From Betaproteobacteria bacterium (GTDB lineage Bacteria > Pseudomonadota > Gammaproteobacteria > Burkholderiales > Casimicrobiaceae): a stretch of 64,000 nt of DNA. The translations under genes and the position numbers were made by a program. Under the pieces are notes generated by a model. It worked only from the letters and a program-made list of their open reading frames with translations, searched no databases and was not told the origin of the DNA. Within the stretch, counting starts at the first letter, position 1, and every line of letters begins with the position of its first letter. This document shows positions 1-8,708 of the stretch, one piece after another. The stretch covers positions 3,944-67,943 of the forward strand of contig JAPUER010000031.1 of NCBI GenBank assembly GCA_027492485.1, written 5' to 3'.

Positions 1-107
1 GGCACGAGCACCAACAACATGACGACCAGCCTCTGCGTCAAGCAGACAAAATGCCTCAACGCGACAACTAGCCACGCTGGGCCACTCAGATTTTCGTCAT
101 AGCGCAA
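1..107 (-). CDS. partial membrane protein, possible sensor kinase N-terminus
   Basis: An open frame runs off the left edge of the window. It could start at a TTG at 107, inside the last codons of the TonB receptor gene, and would encode a polar stretch followed by a hydrophobic segment rich in Leu and Val, as in an N-terminal membrane anchor. Its position next to an orphan response regulator suggests a sensor histidine kinase, but no kinase domain lies inside the window. Only about 35 codons are visible, so both coding status and start are uncertain. Confidence 0.3.
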   Translation of the reverse strand, partial: MRYDENLSGPAWLVVALRHFVCLTQRLVVMLLVLV

Positions 108-2226
108 CTTCGAGACCGATAATGCCGCGAACGCTTTGGGTGAAGCGCGATGTCGAAGCTCTGCCAATGTCCTGGTACGCACCAGTGACTACGTTATCGA
201 GGTGCGAAAGCGTGCCAGTGAAAGTCACTTTGCGAAACGCGCTGGGTTTGTATCGCAGCGACAAATCCTGCCGCCCGAAACTCCTCAGCCCCGGAGAACT
301 GGCGTTGGACGCGTAGGCGACGGCGGAGATACGCAAATCGTCACTCAAAACGTAGGTGGTACGAAGAAATCCGCTCAACGGCACTGTTTGCGTGAGCTCA
401 AGCGCAGTCTCGCTGCGCGCGTGTACTAGCGCGCCGCCGACCGAAAACGAGAGCTTCTCGGTGGGTTTGAAATCTAGCGTTGCTTCAATGCCTGACGTGG
501 TCAAACTTCCTTTGTTCGTTGGAGAGAAGGTATTGATCGCCAGTTTTTCCGACACAAGGTCCCGCTGTTGTTCGCGAAAAACCACAACGTCTACCACTGC
601 ATGGCCTGGCACCCAATTGCCGTGATAACCGACCTCTAACCGTTCGTTTCGCTCGGGCAACAATCCGCCTTGCGCGACACCCGTTTGGTAGTACTGCGGT
701 TGTGCAATGCCCGGGTACGCTGGCGTCGCGTTGATCAACCGATACGACCAATTGCCTTGTTGCTCCTGCAGATCGGGACGACGGGCACCCACCGCCCAGG
801 ATGCACGCAAAGTTTGCGTTGGAGTGACCGCCCAATTAGCTCCGACACGCGGCAAGAACTCGCTACCGCTTTTGCCGTCACGATCAACATAGAGCCCGAG
901 ATTAAGGGTCACATTGTCGATCGGACGATATTCGGCATTGAAGAATGCTCGTGCAGCATTCGCCGCGACGTCCTTGCCACCAGAAAGCGAGTCAGATCGT
1001 CCGCTGTCGCGTCGATAACCGATTCCGACCACACCGCGTAACTGGGCGGACACAACAACGGTAGCCTGAGCCTCAATATCCACGCGTCGTTCGGTTAACT
1101 CGATGCCCGTTGTTCCGCACAAGTTCTGCGTCGCACGCGCTCCCAACGCGCCAATTGCTCGTGCTGTTGCGGTGAGCGCGGCGACTTCCGCTGCGGAACT
1201 TGGCTTGGGAGTCGCGCCCGTGACCAACGCCGTGGCTAGTTGCGGGTTTATCCGCCATAACGCCCCTAGTTCAGGCGCGAACAGGCCCATCGGAACGCAG
1301 GTTGACCAGCCCTGACTTTGATCCTGATTCAGAACAGTTGCTCGAACCTTCGTCTCAAGCGAGTCGTTCCAGTCTCGCCGCCAATTCAGAGCGCCATACA
1401 CGTCGGTAAAACGGACGTCGGGAAATGAGGTTTGTCGCGAGTCAATGGTCTCGACCTGCTTCGTGCCATCCGCAACAAGAACCTGGAACCCCAAGCTATC
1501 GCGCGCATTGGGCGTGAAATCGAGTCCAAGCGTACCGCGGTTGATCGTCTGACCATCGTGCCCAACTTTGAGGGCGGGAATCGCATCATAACCATTGGTA
1601 ATTTCTCGTTGCATCGAGACTCGATAGGCCAATCCATTGTCTGCGATGTTGCTGTGTTGCAACGAGACGTTCCGCTCATTCGAGCTGCCGAATTGAACGC
1701 TGATCTGCGTCGATCCGCCGGTGGCACGCGCCGATTTGGTGATGACGTTCACCACGGCTGTCATGCTGTTCGGGCCATACGCGGCCGAGGCCGGTCCACG
1801 CGTGACCTCGATGCGTTCGATATCACTCATCAACACAGGAATCGCCGACCAATTGACTCGCGACAATCCTGGGCGATAGACCGAAATACCGTCGATCATC
1901 ACGTTCAGTCGACGTGGAATGAGAATATTGCCGCCGTGATAATTGACACGATAGTCATTTCCATCGACCTGCGTGACATCCATGCCAGGAACGAGGCGGA
2001 GTGCCTCTGGCAGTGATCGCAAGCCCAAATCCGCAATCGTTAACGCCGTCACCACCGTGACCGCTGCTGGTAACTCTGCTACCGACTGTCGAAGTCGGGT
2101 CGGTGTAATCACCAGATCAGTGGCTGTGTCAAAAAGGGGATCCATAGTTGCCGTCGCATTTGTAACGGATGCTGCGGAACAGAGCGCGAGTACCAATGCC
2201 GTTTGTTCAAATCGTTTAATCATCAA
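97..2226 (-). CDS. TonB-dependent outer membrane receptor
   Basis: 709 residues, typical for the family. A signal peptide covers about residues 1-26. A plug domain follows (about 40-165) with the usual 'LPAAVTVVT' and 'IERIEVTRGPASAAYG' type motifs, and the remainder is a beta-barrel with alternating amphipathic strands. Such receptors import a bound ligand across the outer membrane using TonB/ExbBD energy. The ligand cannot be read from the sequence; the barrel lacks clear siderophore, cobalamin or copper signatures. The gene lies 10 bp downstream of a CPBP protease gene and a response regulator on the same strand, suggesting one transcription unit in which uptake is controlled by a two-component system. 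Confidence 0.9.
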   Translation of the reverse strand: MMIKRFEQTALVLALCSAASVTNATATMDPLFDTATDLVITPTRLRQSVAELPAAVTVVTALTIADLGLRSLPEALRLVPGMDVTQVDGNDYRVNYHGGNILIPRRLNVMIDGISVYRPGLSRVNWSAIPVLMSDIERIEVTRGPASAAYGPNSMTAVVNVITKSARATGGSTQISVQFGSSNERNVSLQHSNIADNGLAYRVSMQREITNGYDAIPALKVGHDGQTINRGTLGLDFTPNARDSLGFQVLVADGTKQVETIDSRQTSFPDVRFTDVYGALNWRRDWNDSLETKVRATVLNQDQSQGWSTCVPMGLFAPELGALWRINPQLATALVTGATPKPSSAAEVAALTATARAIGALGARATQNLCGTTGIELTERRVDIEAQATVVVSAQLRGVVGIGYRRDSGRSDSLSGGKDVAANAARAFFNAEYRPIDNVTLNLGLYVDRDGKSGSEFLPRVGANWAVTPTQTLRASWAVGARRPDLQEQQGNWSYRLINATPAYPGIAQPQYYQTGVAQGGLLPERNERLEVGYHGNWVPGHAVVDVVVFREQQRDLVSEKLAINTFSPTNKGSLTTSGIEATLDFKPTEKLSFSVGGALVHARSETALELTQTVPLSGFLRTTYVLSDDLRISAVAYASNASSPGLRSFGRQDLSLRYKPSAFRKVTFTGTLSHLDNVVTGAYQDIGRASTSRFTQSVRGIIGLEVAL

Positions 2227-2236
2227 AATCCTTCCG

Positions 2237-3175
2237 CTACGGCGCGAGCCGCGGATAGCTGAACAAGAAAAAATGGGTCACATTCACACCGAAATGGGCG
2301 GCGATCGCCCATTCAATGCGTTGAGTCTTTTCGTAGACATAGCCATAGCCAATCCCGGCAAGGAGTGCGCCGAGGACGTATAGCGGTCCACCCGCTATGT
2401 GAGCCAGACCAAATAGGGCTGTACTGACGGCGATGATCCGCCATGCACTCGTAAACGTTTTCGGGAAACAACGTCGCATCGCGTCGTGCAAAAACATGCG
2501 AAAGAAAACTTCTTCCGCAAAGGTTGTGAAGAAAAGATTTACCGCCAGGAACATCATGACCGTAGCGACGTCTGGCGCTTTGGGTGCCCAGCGCACCGCG
2601 CTCAATAGGCTCATCACGCCCATAACAGCGAGCGCCACGACGGCGACAGTTGTGACCGTTACCCCTGCGCTTCGTAGTAGCGGTGGATGCGCCCTCTTCC
2701 CGCGCGACCATAACGGCCATCCATTCAGCGCAATTGCAAAAAGTAGCAAGCCAACGAAGGGTTTATCCATGTGCCCTAGCAACCACAACCTCTGACATCC
2801 TTCACAAATCACGGTTGGAGCGAGTAACGGCAGCCCGTGAAAGCCTGGCACTCTGTGTGTCGCTAGCACCACCGCCGACACACCGAGGAACACGGCCATC
2901 GTTCGGACAACGTTTGGGCGCGCAGTCATTCGGTAGTAGTAACAGGCAGTGCCGAACAGCAGCAGTGCAACAACACCCAACACACCAATCATTCCGCTGG
3001 CAATCGCAGTGCCAACCGCTACTGCGGCAAATGCCAATGCCGCAAGCGCCAATAACTGCTGGGCGTTGCCGCGCGCGCGGACCAAGCAAACGAATGTAGT
3101 GATCGTCAAAACCATAGCAACTAGCGCTGACTGACCCAAAGGCGAAGCCACAGCACAATCAGTGCACCAATTCAC
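2237..3175 (-). CDS. CPBP-family intramembrane metalloprotease
   Basis: 312 residues with about eight hydrophobic segments. The three CPBP (CAAX protease/bacteriocin-processing) motifs are intact: EEVFFR (E221, E222, R226), FGLAH (H259) and HFGVN (H294, N298). Family members cleave substrates within the membrane or protect against the producer's own bacteriocin. Placement between a response regulator and a TonB receptor fits peptide processing or self-immunity, but the substrate is unknown. The N-terminus carries a hydrophobic segment with no cleavable signal. The start ATG at 3175 lies 10 bp past the upstream regulator gene. Confidence 0.85.
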   Translation of the reverse strand: MNWCTDCAVASPLGQSALVAMVLTITTFVCLVRARGNAQQLLALAALAFAAVAVGTAIASGMIGVLGVVALLLFGTACYYYRMTARPNVVRTMAVFLGVSAVVLATHRVPGFHGLPLLAPTVICEGCQRLWLLGHMDKPFVGLLLFAIALNGWPLWSRGKRAHPPLLRSAGVTVTTVAVVALAVMGVMSLLSAVRWAPKAPDVATVMMFLAVNLFFTTFAEEVFFRMFLHDAMRRCFPKTFTSAWRIIAVSTALFGLAHIAGGPLYVLGALLAGIGYGYVYEKTQRIEWAIAAHFGVNVTHFFLFSYPRLAP

Positions 3176-3185
3176 GAACTGACTC

Positions 3186-3836
3186 CTAGATGAGACCGTT
3201 ACGCAGCGCGTACTGGGTCAGCGCGGCGGTGCGCTTGGTGCGCAACTTGCGCTTGATTTCAGTGCTGTCGTTCGACACCGTCTTTGCGGACACGTGAAGG
3301 TTTTCGGCAATCTGCACATTGGTGAGCCCTTTGGCAATTCCCTTGAGAACTTCCAACTCTCGCTCGCTCAACGTATGCACTGATATCTGCTCGGGATCCA
3401 TTACCTCGCGCGCCATGCGATAGGCTACCGACGAGGGCAAATATTCTTTCCCTTGCGCCGCCATTTCGATCCCGCGTACCAGCTCATCCATCTCCAGATC
3501 CTTGGTGATGTACGCCAGAACCCCGCCGCGATAACTCTTGGAAATCACGGCCGATTGATCGAACTGAGTCAGAAGGATCACGCGCGTAGTTGGGTCATCC
3601 GAAATCGCGTTTAGTGCGACATCCAGGCCACTCGCACCCTCTCCAAATCGAATATCCAAAATGAGCACATCGGCTGCCAACCTTCGATAGGCGGCAACCG
3701 CATCGACCGGATTATTGTGTGTTGATACGACGTCAATTCCTCGGTTCGCCAGCGCTGCGGCGAAACCCGTGAGAAGGAGTGGATGATCGTCAGCGATGAC
3801 CACACACAGGCGCGGCAATGTTGGAGTGTCATTCAT
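3186..3836 (-). CDS. NarL/FixJ-family response regulator
   Basis: 216 residues. The receiver domain (about 10-125) has acidic residues D16 and D17, phospho-acceptor D61 in 'LILDIRFG', and the conserved Lys in 'YITKD'. The C-terminal part (about 150-216) is a LuxR-type helix-turn-helix with the 'LSERELEVLKGIAKGLTN' signature. It is expected to bind DNA when phosphorylated by a partner kinase; the only candidate kinase is the truncated frame at the left edge. It overlaps the upstream small HTH gene by 4 bp, so translation is probably coupled. The likely target is the receptor/protease block that it precedes. Confidence 0.92.
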   Translation of the reverse strand: MNDTPTLPRLCVVIADDHPLLLTGFAAALANRGIDVVSTHNNPVDAVAAYRRLAADVLILDIRFGEGASGLDVALNAISDDPTTRVILLTQFDQSAVISKSYRGGVLAYITKDLEMDELVRGIEMAAQGKEYLPSSVAYRMAREVMDPEQISVHTLSERELEVLKGIAKGLTNVQIAENLHVSAKTVSNDSTEIKRKLRTKRTAALTQYALRNGLI

Positions 3837-4087
3837 TCGGAAGGTCTTTTGGACGGACGGCCTGCCCGACGTGATTGGTAGTCCGACACCTGACGGCTAT
3901 CGACGAAAGTGCGCCCACCTACCTTTAGTGTTTCAAAACGCGCGTTGTTCACCAGTTTTGCGATGGCTTGGCGTGACACGCCTCGAATCCTCGCCGCCTC
4001 CGCAAGCGACACCCAGTTTCCCAATCCCAAAGCAATCTCCAGCAAATCAAACGCAGCGCACGAAAAGTAATGGGTTGTAATTGCCAA
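3833..4087 (-). CDS. small helix-turn-helix protein
   Basis: Up to 84 residues. The middle part ('VSLAEAARIRGVSRQAIAKLVNNARFETLKVGGRTFV') resembles the winged-helix/excisionase-like fold of MerR or HTH_17 proteins. The first available start is TTG at 4087. A promoter-like pair on the minus strand (TTACTG, 17-bp spacer, TACAAT at 4096-4091) would start transcription just inside this frame, so the true start may be a later TTG or GTG. The 4-bp overlap with the response regulator gene points to one operon. Target DNA is unknown. Confidence 0.6.
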   Translation of the reverse strand: MAITTHYFSCAAFDLLEIALGLGNWVSLAEAARIRGVSRQAIAKLVNNARFETLKVGGRTFVDSRQVSDYQSRRAGRPSKRPSE

Positions 4088-4248
4088 CCTATTGTAGTGC
4101 TAACGCCCACAGGCAGTAACATTTTTTTGCGCTACTATTTGCTACCATCTAGCAATGCCGGCGTCATTTGATCGAAAACCGCTGTTGCAATGCGCACAAA
4201 AGCGCTAGCAACTGCAAAGCAATTAACCGAGCCACTGAGGACCCAAGA

Positions 4249-4638
4249 ATGACCGCGCGACTTGCCTTACTCGAAGACGACACTCGTCAAACTGCTCCTG
4301 TCGCCCCTGCCCCGCTCATTCGCAGCGCTGCGTTTAGTTTTGCAGAGTTGTCCAATGCAGCTCCATGCACTGCGAACACGCTCGGACTGGAAGCGTTGGG
4401 AGTGATGGGCGTTGATGAGTTGCCGGTATCAGCCGGTGGCCTCTTACGCGCGATTGCGGGAGCAGTAGTTCGCGGTGAGCCCGCGTTAACGGAAAGCGTT
4501 CTCGTCGCGATGAAACACGCCATTTTGTCCGCGCCCGACGTTGGCGCTAAAGCCCAACGTGAGTTGGTCGCGCTATGTAATGGTGCGTTGAACTTGCTCG
4601 ACCATCCTAGCGCCCACGCAAACTCAGCGCATCGTTAG
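4249..4638 (+). CDS. hypothetical protein
   Basis: 129 residues starting at ATG 4249. The frame stays open upstream to 4168, but the upstream stretch is not protein-like. The sequence is Ala/Leu-rich with several predicted helices and one Cys, and no family was recognised. It stands alone, diverging from the minus-strand block on its left and converging with the minus-strand genes on its right. The helical 'LPVSAGGLLRAIAGAVVRG' and 'AQRELVALCNGALNLL' stretches are soluble-protein-like, with no signal peptide or membrane segment. Confidence 0.55.
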   Translation: MTARLALLEDDTRQTAPVAPAPLIRSAAFSFAELSNAAPCTANTLGLEALGVMGVDELPVSAGGLLRAIAGAVVRGEPALTESVLVAMKHAILSAPDVGAKAQRELVALCNGALNLLDHPSAHANSAHR

Positions 4639-4785
4639 CAGCTACGGTTGATGAAAGACGGGGCGTCGTTCAACCCGGGAGCCCGATCGCAGCGAAAAAA
4701 GGGGATGGAGCAACACGTCGCTTCGGCCAGAACCGTGCCCATTTGCGTTTGGGCAGGACCGGTGACCAGCGAATCCCGAGCCCGA
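4639..4785. other. short intergenic region, nothing recognised
   Basis: It separates two convergent genes. No clear intrinsic terminator, repeat or RNA gene was found. Confidence 0.4.
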
Positions 4786-4983
4786 TCATTGCATCGCGGT
4801 GCTCACACGCACCGATAACGCGCCGCGACGTATTGGTTTACTGGTGCGCCGGAAAATCTGAACGTGGGTGATGAGATTTATGACCGTTTCCGCATCATGA
4901 GCCTCGGTTATGACAATGGTTAACACCTTCGGGTGGTGAATCGATGGCACTTGATGCCATCCGTCGTCCGTCACTTCGCGCAT
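4786..4983 (-). CDS. small hypothetical protein overlapping the PnuC-like gene
   Basis: 65 residues from ATG 4983. The frame overlaps the last 89 bp of the PnuC-like gene in another phase. Its composition ('KVLTIVITEAHDAETVINLITHVQIFR') alternates hydrophobic and polar residues like a real beta-alpha fold, whereas the overlapping C-terminal tail of the PnuC-like protein is low-information. No family was recognised. Either this is a coupled downstream gene, or the upstream gene really ends earlier. Confidence 0.4.
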   Translation of the reverse strand: MREVTDDGWHQVPSIHHPKVLTIVITEAHDAETVINLITHVQIFRRTSKPIRRGALSVRVSTAMQ

Positions 4984-5218
4984 CGCAATGCCATCGCCAA
5001 AACGAGTACATGGCCAACGCGCAGTAGGTAACGTAGAGGATCGCTAAGCCGTACATCTGTTTGCTCAATACCAAAGGTACGAGCAGAATGTTCGAGACAA
5101 CCCACAGCGCGAAGCCAGAGCGCCGTTTGTGCGCGACCAGTAGATTGCCGATCAGCCCCAGCACGACAGCGGTGTACTCGACCGCGACAATGACATGGTT
5201 CGTGGGCACGTCGATCAC
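4895..5218 (-). CDS. PnuC-like small membrane transporter
   Basis: 107 residues with a GTG start. It has three hydrophobic segments and the 'GLIGNLLVAHKRRSGFALW' and 'YVTYCALAMYSFWRW' stretches reminiscent of the nicotinamide mononucleotide transporter PnuC, whose proteins end in a similar aromatic, Trp-rich helix. It is about half the length of chromosomal PnuC, as in phage and plasmid versions. The GTGA overlap with the upstream gene implies translational coupling. A role in pyridine nucleotide precursor uptake is inferred from family resemblance only. Confidence 0.5.
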   Translation of the reverse strand: MIDVPTNHVIVAVEYTAVVLGLIGNLLVAHKRRSGFALWVVSNILLVPLVLSKQMYGLAILYVTYCALAMYSFWRWHCDARSDGRRMASSAIDSPPEGVNHCHNRGS

Positions 5219-5589
5219 GCCTTGTCTCCGTCAGACGTTTGAACCGAACGTACGTTGCGCACAAAGCGTCTGGCTCGCTGTAGACGTAGCGACCCAACCA
5301 ATCGCTTCGGCTCGCTTTCATGAAGCGATATCGCAAGCAAGAGGCCGCTCTCACCGTAGATGTCACGCAGCAGCGGCCTAAGGGTTGCGTCACTTGACGC
5401 CCGTCCGCAACGCTCTCGCAGCACCTGCGAAACGGATCGGACACTCGGTCGCGTTCTACTTCGTAGTTGATTGATGACGATCGCGCGAACCAGGTACTCA
5501 ACATCGAGCGCCTGTAGCTCTACAACCTCCGCCGTAGACAAATCGTTACTCGCTGCAGGTGTCGAAGTGGGATGCGTTGGTAGTGACAT
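5215..5589 (-). CDS. hypothetical protein, possible DNA-binding
   Basis: 124 residues from ATG 5589. A central segment ('TRPSVRSVSQVLRERCGRASSDATLRPLLRD') loosely resembles the N-terminal DNA-binding module of KfrA-type plasmid proteins, but the match is weak. It has no membrane segment. It overlaps the next gene downstream by 4 bp and is probably co-transcribed with it. The function is unassigned. Confidence 0.5.
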   Translation of the reverse strand: MSLPTHPTSTPAASNDLSTAEVVELQALDVEYLVRAIVINQLRSRTRPSVRSVSQVLRERCGRASSDATLRPLLRDIYGESGLLLAISLHESEPKRLVGSLRLQRARRFVRNVRSVQTSDGDKA

Positions 5590-5685
5590 GCGCTGAATAT
5601 AGCGCTGCTGTATGTCCTTTACTACTGCAAAGAGGTTTCGTATCGCCTTCTAGTGAATCAGGCGCTACCGCTCCGCTTAGTGCAT

Positions 5686-6693
5686 CTAACCTTCCGGATC
5701 GACTGCGATGGCTCGCAGTTTGCGTTCGTACTGACGTAACGATGCGTTGGGTGCGCGCGATTCGTCATGGGCGTAGCGCTCGAAGGTCCGCTCACTGACG
5801 CCCAGAATTGAGGCCAGAGCGCTGCGCGTGGCCTTGCCGTTCTTCCATCCGAGCAAGCCCATCCAGCGGTCCACAATCGTCGACATTTTGAGATTGCTCA
5901 GTTCCTTCATGAGCGCTCGCTGTACGTCAGACATGCTCGACACGACTTCACGCGCTTTGCTTATCTCTGACTCGGTGATTCGGTTAAACCCCTTCAACTT
6001 GGCTCGAAGCGTCTCAACGGGCATGCCCATTTCGTCCGCCATTTCCTGTACCGTGAAATGCAATTCGCCGATCATTGATCGCATTTGATCCAGTTCCGGA
6101 GATTCTGTGCGCTTGGCAGCAGAACTGACCGCTGCTAACGACGAAGAAAGCGCGAACGGCACTGCCGCGCCAACTCGGGCCCGGCTCAGGACGTCCGCGA
6201 CACGCCTGATCGCTGCATTCTGGTCAATTTCTTCGGCGAAGGTTTCTGCTGCAAGTGTCGCCTGCGGGCTGTCCGATCCGTTCGTGTCTACAAGATCGTC
6301 TAGCGAAAGCGTCTCGGCTGATGCTGCGGGCCAGGCGCTGTCGCTACCCGATGCCGACCCTTTTGCCCGTGGCCGGAATCTGATGAGAAACGTTCGGATG
6401 TAGGTGAACAAAAACGGAGCCAGGGGCCGACTCGCGTCGTAGAGCGGAACCAATTCTCGGACGAAGTAAAAGTGGAGCTCCTGCAGGGCGTCGTCGCGAA
6501 GCGCTTGCGGAACGCCAACTTTCCACGCGATCGCTGCGCCAAAGGAGCGCAGATGTGGGTACGCCACAGCAGCGAGTATTTGCTCGTTACCGTGCTCTCG
6601 AAAGTCCGTGATCGCTGTCTTCACAGGAGCCAAACGTGTCTCTAGGCTCGTTTGTGGCGATTCGGCCGGCGAATTCGCCTCGGCTTCGGCCAT
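5686..6693 (-). CDS. divergent sigma-70-like protein
   Basis: 335 residues from ATG 6693. Residues about 62-112 ('DDALQELHFYFVRELVPLYDASRPLAPFLFTYIRTFLIRF') look like sigma-70 region 2: an acidic helix, the 'F-x-P-x-x-x-F-x-x-Y-I-R' core-binding/-10 pattern, then a basic helix. The last about 50 residues contain a helix-turn-helix ('ATRSALASILGVSERTFERYAHD') that could stand for region 4, and the middle is acidic and Ala-rich. An accessory sigma factor is the best guess, a plain DNA-binding protein the alternative. It might serve the unusual promoters shared by ssb and the other cassettes, but nothing in the sequence proves this. Confidence 0.5.
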   Translation of the reverse strand: MAEAEANSPAESPQTSLETRLAPVKTAITDFREHGNEQILAAVAYPHLRSFGAAIAWKVGVPQALRDDALQELHFYFVRELVPLYDASRPLAPFLFTYIRTFLIRFRPRAKGSASGSDSAWPAASAETLSLDDLVDTNGSDSPQATLAAETFAEEIDQNAAIRRVADVLSRARVGAAVPFALSSSLAAVSSAAKRTESPELDQMRSMIGELHFTVQEMADEMGMPVETLRAKLKGFNRITESEISKAREVVSSMSDVQRALMKELSNLKMSTIVDRWMGLLGWKNGKATRSALASILGVSERTFERYAHDESRAPNASLRQYERKLRAIAVDPEG

Positions 6694-6713
6694 ACACCAT
6701 CCTCTTGAATTTG

Positions 6714-7058
6714 TTACCTGGTTACAAGTGCGACTGGCGCGTCTAAGCGTAACAGTAACAGTTTACATGCCGAGAGCAACTGCGCCGCCGGCTCTGACGG
6801 CAATTCGACCATCTCGATAAGTCGTGCAATCAACACGATCACAATCTCAGCGCGACTCAAATCATCCGCGTCTAGCGCCGACAGGCCGGCCGCCAGCAGT
6901 TCGTCGTGACTGACCGCTTCTTCAAAGCATTCGCTACCGATCGCGGCAATACCCAAGCGCACAGCCGTGGAATCCATTTGCCGAAGAATGGACGGCTGCG
7001 AATCACCTTGGACGACCATTGTGTCAAGCAAGCGCTGGTAGTCTTGATCCGTGCTCAT
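6714..7058 (-). CDS. hypothetical protein
   Basis: 114 residues if it starts at ATG 7058; a TTG at 7097 would add 13. The protein is acidic and almost wholly alpha-helical, with Leu-rich segments ('SRAEIVIVLIARLIEMVELP') and no signal peptide. It lies 20 bp before the sigma-like gene and 17 bp after the preceding gene, in one minus-strand cluster. No family was recognised. Confidence 0.55.
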   Translation of the reverse strand: MSTDQDYQRLLDTMVVQGDSQPSILRQMDSTAVRLGIAAIGSECFEEAVSHDELLAAGLSALDADDLSRAEIVIVLIARLIEMVELPSEPAAQLLSACKLLLLRLDAPVALVTR

Positions 7059-7074
7059 CGCTAGGTCTGTGGCG

Positions 7075-7629
7075 TCAAAAGGCCGATGCGTGCTCAAACA
7101 TCATCGCGCGTGGCGGAGTAGCGTCCGCCCGGGAGAGGCGCGAATCCACGAACGAATATTGAACGTGTTGCCACACGCCGTCACTGCCGCAGACCCACCA
7201 CGTCAGCCTCTCGCGGCGCAACTGCTCGATACCGAGCCAATGGCGCGAATCAAATCGTGAACCATCGTGCATGGCGCGTATTGCATGGGATAACACCCAG
7301 GTTGGAGTTTGCTTTGTGGCGAGTGGCGAGCAGATCGCTAAATGCAACTCACCGCAAGCGTCGGTATGATGCTCCAGCCGATACCCCAATGCAATCGCAC
7401 TCGCGTTCGCCAAGAGTCCGTGAATGTTGTCAAGAGACAATGAGGGCGGCAAATGCAATGCCCGGAGCGCGATTTCGGATACCGTACGATCCCGTGGCCA
7501 GTTGGCCAACAGGTCGCGAACCGTCGAAGCGTCCAGCACGATATGTTCACCGTTTGCGATGCGGTGTCGTACAGCATGGAGTTCCTCCAACTGCCGGGCG
7601 CGGAGGGTATCGCGAAGTGAATTCATCAT
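7075..7629 (-). CDS. hypothetical protein
   Basis: 184 residues; tandem ATG codons at 7629 and 7626. It is soluble and rich in His and Arg, with an N-terminal helix and a later mixed alpha/beta region containing Trp and Cys ('TWWVCGSDGVW'). No catalytic motif was recognised. It is clustered with the sigma-like gene and the Sel1 lipoprotein on the same strand with short gaps, so co-transcription is likely. Confidence 0.55.
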   Translation of the reverse strand: MMNSLRDTLRARQLEELHAVRHRIANGEHIVLDASTVRDLLANWPRDRTVSEIALRALHLPPSLSLDNIHGLLANASAIALGYRLEHHTDACGELHLAICSPLATKQTPTWVLSHAIRAMHDGSRFDSRHWLGIEQLRRERLTWWVCGSDGVWQHVQYSFVDSRLSRADATPPRAMMFEHASAF

Positions 7630-7646
7630 ATTGGATCCATGAGGGC

Positions 7647-8708
7647 CTATCGGAGCTCTGTGCTGCGTAACGTCTGGTTGTAATTGGGTGGGTTCGGCAT
7701 CCGCTGATTGCTACGCAACCAGATTTGTGCGGACTCGGCGGCGGCTTTCCGCTGAGGAAGCGTTAATCCGGCCATGAAAACCTCCGACCGCTCGCGACAC
7801 GCTTGATCCCTCGAAGCGCAGACGATGAACCACTGGGCTGCGAGTGTCGTGTCCGGTTTTTCTACACCGTTGCCGGTGGCATACATCCATCCAAGCAGAT
7901 ACTGCGCCTCCGCGCTCCACAAGCGAGCCGCAGCCTCAAACGACTGTCGGGCCGGTATGTTCGGCTCAATGATGTTTGGATCGAGAACGTCTTTCTTGGT
8001 CAAGGCGAGCAATACTTTGCCGCGCTTCATCATCGCGTAGCCATCCTTGAATTGAGCCGCCCGATCATAGTATTTCAGCGCTTCTTGCAAGTCCTGTTTG
8101 ATGCCGGCGATCGGTATCCCCGCTTCGTACATCTCACCGAGCTTTACACCCGCGTGCGGAATGGCACTATCGGTCTTCGTGTCGATTGCGCGCTGAAATA
8201 ATTGCGCCGCACCTGGAGCCTCCGCACTACCGTTGACTCGCTGCGGAACTACCTCGCCAAAGTACATCAGCAGACCCGCGTTGTAAGCCGCCACGGACAC
8301 TTTCTTTGACGCATCTAAATACAGCTTGAGCGCTAGTTTTGGGTTGCGCGCGAGACCCGCCAGGCCACGCTCGTAGAGGTAGGCGAGCTCGGCCTGCGCG
8401 TACGCACTCAGCTGTGGTGGCTTTGTGGTGGTCGGAGTCGCAGCGTCTGTCGCGCTACCTGGTGCGAGATCACCTGCTGAGTACCGAAGATCGCGAAGCG
8501 CTGTCAGATCTCCATCGGCGGCTTTCAACGCTAGCTCTTGAGCAGCGCGTGGTCCGGCAGCAAATACGGCCTGCCCTGCGGTGTCGGAAACGACCTTTTG
8601 GCTCTCCGGCGAGCAGCCTGCCAGCGCCACGCAACCAATGAAAATGACGGCGGCAACGATGCGACGTTTGCGATGATTTTGGCAGCGAGCGACATCGATT
8701 TGATCCAT
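7647..8708 (-). CDS. Sel1-repeat (TPR-like) lipoprotein
   Basis: 353 residues from ATG 8708, preceded by a strong AGGGGG ribosome site. The open frame extends upstream to 8831, but that part is not protein-like. A lipoprotein signal ends at Cys32 (VALAGC). At least three Sel1-like repeats follow ('AYLYERGLAGLARNPKLALK', 'GVKLGEMYEAG', 'AQYLLGWMYATGNGVEK'), which build alpha-solenoids for protein contacts. The protein should sit in the periplasm anchored to a membrane, and a scaffold role is inferred. It diverges from ssb across a 330-bp regulatory region. Confidence 0.8.
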   Translation of the reverse strand: MDQIDVARCQNHRKRRIVAAVIFIGCVALAGCSPESQKVVSDTAGQAVFAAGPRAAQELALKAADGDLTALRDLRYSAGDLAPGSATDAATPTTTKPPQLSAYAQAELAYLYERGLAGLARNPKLALKLYLDASKKVSVAAYNAGLLMYFGEVVPQRVNGSAEAPGAAQLFQRAIDTKTDSAIPHAGVKLGEMYEAGIPIAGIKQDLQEALKYYDRAAQFKDGYAMMKRGKVLLALTKKDVLDPNIIEPNIPARQSFEAAARLWSAEAQYLLGWMYATGNGVEKPDTTLAAQWFIVCASRDQACRERSEVFMAGLTLPQRKAAAESAQIWLRSNQRMPNPPNYNQTLRSTELR

